A stretch of DNA of 64,000 bases, from assembly GCA_030412945.1 (NCBI GenBank), contig JAUHJS010000002.1:1-64000 (forward strand), read 5' to 3'. This document shows positions 61,316 to 64,000 of the stretch, one piece after another. Made by a program: the position numbers and the translations under genes. The stretch's first letter is position 1, and each line of letters opens with the position of its first letter. The notes under the pieces were generated by a model. The model was not told the origin of the DNA. It saw nothing but the letters and a program-made list of their open reading frames with translations, and searched no databases. This DNA comes from Shiella aurantiaca (GTDB taxonomy: Bacteria; Bacteroidota; Bacteroidia; Cytophagales; Cyclobacteriaceae).

Positions 61316-62068
61316 TTATCGAGTTACCTCTTCGCCTTCTTTATGGCTGATCCAAAAGTTATTAAAGCCTTCGCCCAGCTGCATGGTGATAAGGCCGAGC
61401 TGAAGAAGATCCAAAATGGCTAAAAAATTATAGATAACCGCAATTTTGTTGCGCTCAAACGAAATTACCTCTTCAAAAGCCAGTCGGCCTTGGCTAGGCA
61501 AAAGGTGTAAAATTTTTTCTTTTTGTACTTCTATCGTATACGGATATTGCACTACCGTATGGGTAGGCTTCATTTGCTCATCTTCGTAGCGCTTGATGAC
61601 TTTTTCAAACACCTTAAGCAGTTTGTATAGGTCAATGTCCTGAAGTTCGGCTTCCACATTGCTGCTGGAGGCCAGGCTTTTCAGCTCTTGTAAGATATTG
61701 CCTCTTTTCTCTTTCTGAAGCCTATCTTCTTCCAATTGGGCGAGTTCCCCAATTATGGATTTGTACTTTTTGTATTCCAATAAGTGGCGCACCAGCTCTT
61801 CGCGCGGATCTATCTCATTGCCTAGTTCGTCCAGCACAGGGCGCGGAAGCAGCATTTTAGCCTTAATGCGCATGAGTGTGGCTGCTACCAAGATAAACTC
61901 GCTGGCTACTTCCACATTGAGTTTTTCCAAGTGGTGTAGGTAGTCCAGAAAATCACTGGTGATTTTAGAGATAGGAATATCATAAATGTCCAACTCATCG
62001 CGTTCGATGAAGAACAAGAGTAGGTCAAAAGGGCCTTCAAACAGAGGTAGCTTAATTTCGAAACTCAC
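61316..62068 (-). CDS. scpA: Segregation and condensation protein A
   Basis: The 250-residue kleisin has the canonical ScpA start FEGPFDLLLFFIERDELDI and the EFILVAATLMRIKAKMLLPR segment near 60-80. ScpA bridges SMC and ScpB during chromosome organisation. Its stop abuts the start of the flippase-like gene, so the two are co-transcribed. scpB is not in the window. Confidence 0.93.
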   Translation of the reverse strand: MSFEIKLPLFEGPFDLLLFFIERDELDIYDIPISKITSDFLDYLHHLEKLNVEVASEFILVAATLMRIKAKMLLPRPVLDELGNEIDPREELVRHLLEYKKYKSIIGELAQLEEDRLQKEKRGNILQELKSLASSSNVEAELQDIDLYKLLKVFEKVIKRYEDEQMKPTHTVVQYPYTIEVQKEKILHLLPSQGRLAFEEVISFERNKIAVIYNFLAILDLLQLGLITMQLGEGFNNFWISHKEGEEVTR

Positions 62069-62146
62069 GTGCCAAATATTTTTACAATAAACTGCTCATC
62101 TATGCGATTTTCAAAGATATTATTTTAAACTTGAAATTGAACACGT

Positions 62147-62162
62147 ACAATTTTAAAATTGT
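62147..62162. promoter_or_regulatory. 16-bp palindrome upstream of dxs
   Basis: ACAATTTTAAAATTGT is a perfect palindrome lying 98 bases before the dxs ATG, within the divergent scpA-dxs space. It could be an operator, but AT-rich palindromes also occur by chance. Confidence 0.3.
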
Positions 62163-62260
62163 GTACTTTTACCACTTATTTTAAGCTCAGACTGTCCTTT
62201 TGAAATCGTTTGAAACATTTTGGCAGCTAAGGGGTTAAAACATCATTTAATACCAAGCAT

Positions 62261-64000
62261 ATGCAAATTAAGCCCGGAAAACTACTCGCCACCATACAAG
62301 AGCCGCAGGATTTGCGTCAGCTCGACCAAAGCCAATTGGTGGCTTTGAGTCAGGAGTTGCGCCAGTTTATTATCGACAACGTGTCGGTATATGGAGGTCA
62401 CTTCGGTGCCAGCCTGGGGGTGGTAGAACTTACTGTAGCATTACACTACGCCTTCAATACGCCCGAAGATCAGCTCGTGTGGGACGTGGGACATCAGGCT
62501 TATGGGCATAAAATATTGACTGGTCGTAGGGATTCTTTCCATACCAACAGAGTCTACAACGGGATTTCGGGTTTTCCCAAAAGAAAAGAGAGCAAATACG
62601 ATACCTTCGGAGTAGGACACTCTTCTACTTCCATCTCGGCAGCTTTGGGTATGGCAGTAGCCAGCAAATACCAAGGCCTCGATGACAAACACCATATTGC
62701 CGTGATTGGCGATGGTGCCATGACGGGCGGTATGGCCTTCGAAGCCATGAACCATGCCGGAGTCAGCAATAGCAATGTGCTTATCATCCTGAACGATAAT
62801 TGCATGTCTATCGACCCCAACGTAGGGGCACTTAAAGATTACCTTACCGATATCACTACTTCGCAAACCTACAACCGATTCCGCGATGAGGTGTGGAACG
62901 TACTGGGGAAATTCAGCAAGTTTGGCAGCTCCGCTCAAGAAGTTCTTTCGAAAGTAGAAGGCAGCGTAAAGTCTTTCCTACTTAAGCAGAGTAACCTGTT
63001 TGAATCATTGAATCTTCGGTATTTTGGTCCGGTAGATGGCCACGATGTAGACCATCTGGTGCACGTGCTCAACGATTTGAAAAAAATACCCGGCCCTAAA
63101 ATCCTTCATTGCGTAACGGTAAAAGGGAAGGGTTTTGCCTTGGCCGAAAAAGACCAAACCAAGTGGCATGCACCCGGCACCTTCGATAAGGTGACAGGAG
63201 AGATATTTAAAAAAGTATACGATACACCTCAGCCTCCTAAATACCAAGACGTATTTGGTCACACCATAGTAGAACTGGCGAAGCAAAACGATAAAGTGAT
63301 GGGTATAACGCCCGCCATGCCATCGGGCTGCTCACTCAATATTATGATGAAGGAAATGCCCGATCGCGCTTTTGATGTGGGTATTGCCGAACAACATGCC
63401 GTTACTTTTTCTGCTGGTTTGGCTACTCAGGGGATGATTCCTTTCTGTAATATCTATAGCTCCTTCATGCAAAGAGCCTATGATCAGGTGATTCACGATG
63501 TATGTATCCAAAATCTTCCGGTTATCTTCTGTCTCGATAGAGCAGGTTTTGCCGGAGCCGATGGACCTACACACCATGGTGCCTATGATATTGCCTATAT
63601 GCGTGCCATTCCGAATATGATAGTGTCCAGCCCTATGAATGAAGAGGAGCTGCGCAACCTCATGTATACCGCTACTTTGAACAAAGAAGGCGCTTTTACC
63701 ATTCGTTATCCGAGAGGAAACGGTGTAATGCCGGAGTGGAGAACGCCCATGCAGGCCGTAACAGTAGGTAAAGGTCGTGTGATTCAGGAAGGCAATGAAG
63801 TGGCGATTCTTACGATTGGTCATATCGGAAACTATGCCGTGCAGGTGTGCGAAGAGTTGGCCAAAGAAGGTTTGACGCCCGGCCACTACGATATGCGCTT
63901 TGTAAAGCCTATCGATGAAGAAATGCTGCACCACGTATTCAAAAAATACAAAAAGGTAGTAACGGTAGAAGATGGCTGCATTCCCGGAGGATTCGGCACA
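62261..64000 (+). CDS. dxs: 1-deoxy-D-xylulose-5-phosphate synthase, 5' part (gene runs off the window)
   Basis: The reading frame is open from ATG 62261 to the window end: 580 codons, the family has about 620-640. The thiamine-diphosphate motif GDGAMTGGMAFEAMNHAG lies near 149-166 and DVGHQAYGHKILTGR near 76-90; NDN in LNDNCMSI near 179 completes the Mg site. It catalyses the first step of the non-mevalonate isoprenoid route from pyruvate and glyceraldehyde-3-phosphate. It is divergent from scpA. Confidence 0.96.
   Translation, partial: MQIKPGKLLATIQEPQDLRQLDQSQLVALSQELRQFIIDNVSVYGGHFGASLGVVELTVALHYAFNTPEDQLVWDVGHQAYGHKILTGRRDSFHTNRVYNGISGFPKRKESKYDTFGVGHSSTSISAALGMAVASKYQGLDDKHHIAVIGDGAMTGGMAFEAMNHAGVSNSNVLIILNDNCMSIDPNVGALKDYLTDITTSQTYNRFRDEVWNVLGKFSKFGSSAQEVLSKVEGSVKSFLLKQSNLFESLNLRYFGPVDGHDVDHLVHVLNDLKKIPGPKILHCVTVKGKGFALAEKDQTKWHAPGTFDKVTGEIFKKVYDTPQPPKYQDVFGHTIVELAKQNDKVMGITPAMPSGCSLNIMMKEMPDRAFDVGIAEQHAVTFSAGLATQGMIPFCNIYSSFMQRAYDQVIHDVCIQNLPVIFCLDRAGFAGADGPTHHGAYDIAYMRAIPNMIVSSPMNEEELRNLMYTATLNKEGAFTIRYPRGNGVMPEWRTPMQAVTVGKGRVIQEGNEVAILTIGHIGNYAVQVCEELAKEGLTPGHYDMRFVKPIDEEMLHHVFKKYKKVVTVEDGCIPGGFGT

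Noticed and set aside
1..64000. Integron integrase (tyrosine recombinase) gene
   Set aside because: I looked for a tyrosine-recombinase reading frame near each island and saw none; the arrays must rely on an integrase elsewhere or be immobile.

Overview
The window reads as a chromosomal segment of a Bacteroidota bacterium, probably a free-living (perhaps marine) member near Flavobacteriales or Cytophagales. The evidence is Bacteroidota-type promoters (TAnnTTTG), type IX secretion C-terminal sorting domains on two large secreted proteins (34982-36490 and 48517-51546), and family content typical of that phylum: DabAB, a TPR histidine kinase, DinB and DUF2157 proteins, UPF0175/DUF3368, and PadR with FtsX-like permeases. 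I see no rRNA, tRNA, CRISPR array, prophage or complete insertion sequence.

Most of the window is ordinary core and housekeeping DNA. 2574-4501 is a hydrolase/ECF-sigma/membrane-protein operon. 4780-9209 is a DabB-DabA inorganic-carbon uptake operon with a small leader gene. 9271-17841 holds AlkB, a PIG-L deacetylase, a PadR module, two secreted proteins and a LuxR-type two-component system. 21684-26895 carries a B12-binding radical SAM enzyme, a TerB-like protein, a universal stress protein, a hydrolase and a lipoprotein. 26933-32329 has small enzymes, a toxin-antitoxin pair, an exporter and a second stress protein. 32514-45400 has transporters, CotH, a cyclophilin, membrane proteins, a P-type ATPase, an MgtC-like protein and PnuC plus an NR-kinase-like protein. 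45504-54804 has PadR plus a permease, a T9SS serine protease, a ParA cluster and a UbiA-like prenyltransferase. 57770-64000 holds an RRM protein, Psd, a double hydrolase, a flippase-like protein, ScpA and the 5' part of dxs.

Three AT-rich islands break this pattern: 1 to about 2400, about 17980-21540, and about 54820-57610. In the first two, genes sit in one orientation and each is followed by a 131-137 bp imperfect palindrome. The palindromes begin with an inverse core (RYYYAAC type) and end with a core containing GTT. The inverse core at the end of a gene unit is the reverse complement of the core at the start of the same unit: 7/7 for the unit at 73-1876, 9/9 for 21014-21539 and 7/9 for 18963-20898. 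This is the reciprocal rule of integron gene cassettes, so I interpret these islands as attC-type cassette arrays without a nearby integrase. The third island shows only degenerate pieces.

The cassettes carry what look like anti-phage genes. One is a translationally coupled ATPase plus a PD-(D/E)XK-like nuclease. The other is a single-chain AAA ATPase fused to a DUF4435/TOPRIM-like domain, resembling fused PARIS. In two cassettes the attC position and the 3' end of the gene have been replaced by REP-like hairpins. A separate 168-bp duplication in inverted orientation flanks 10356-13100.
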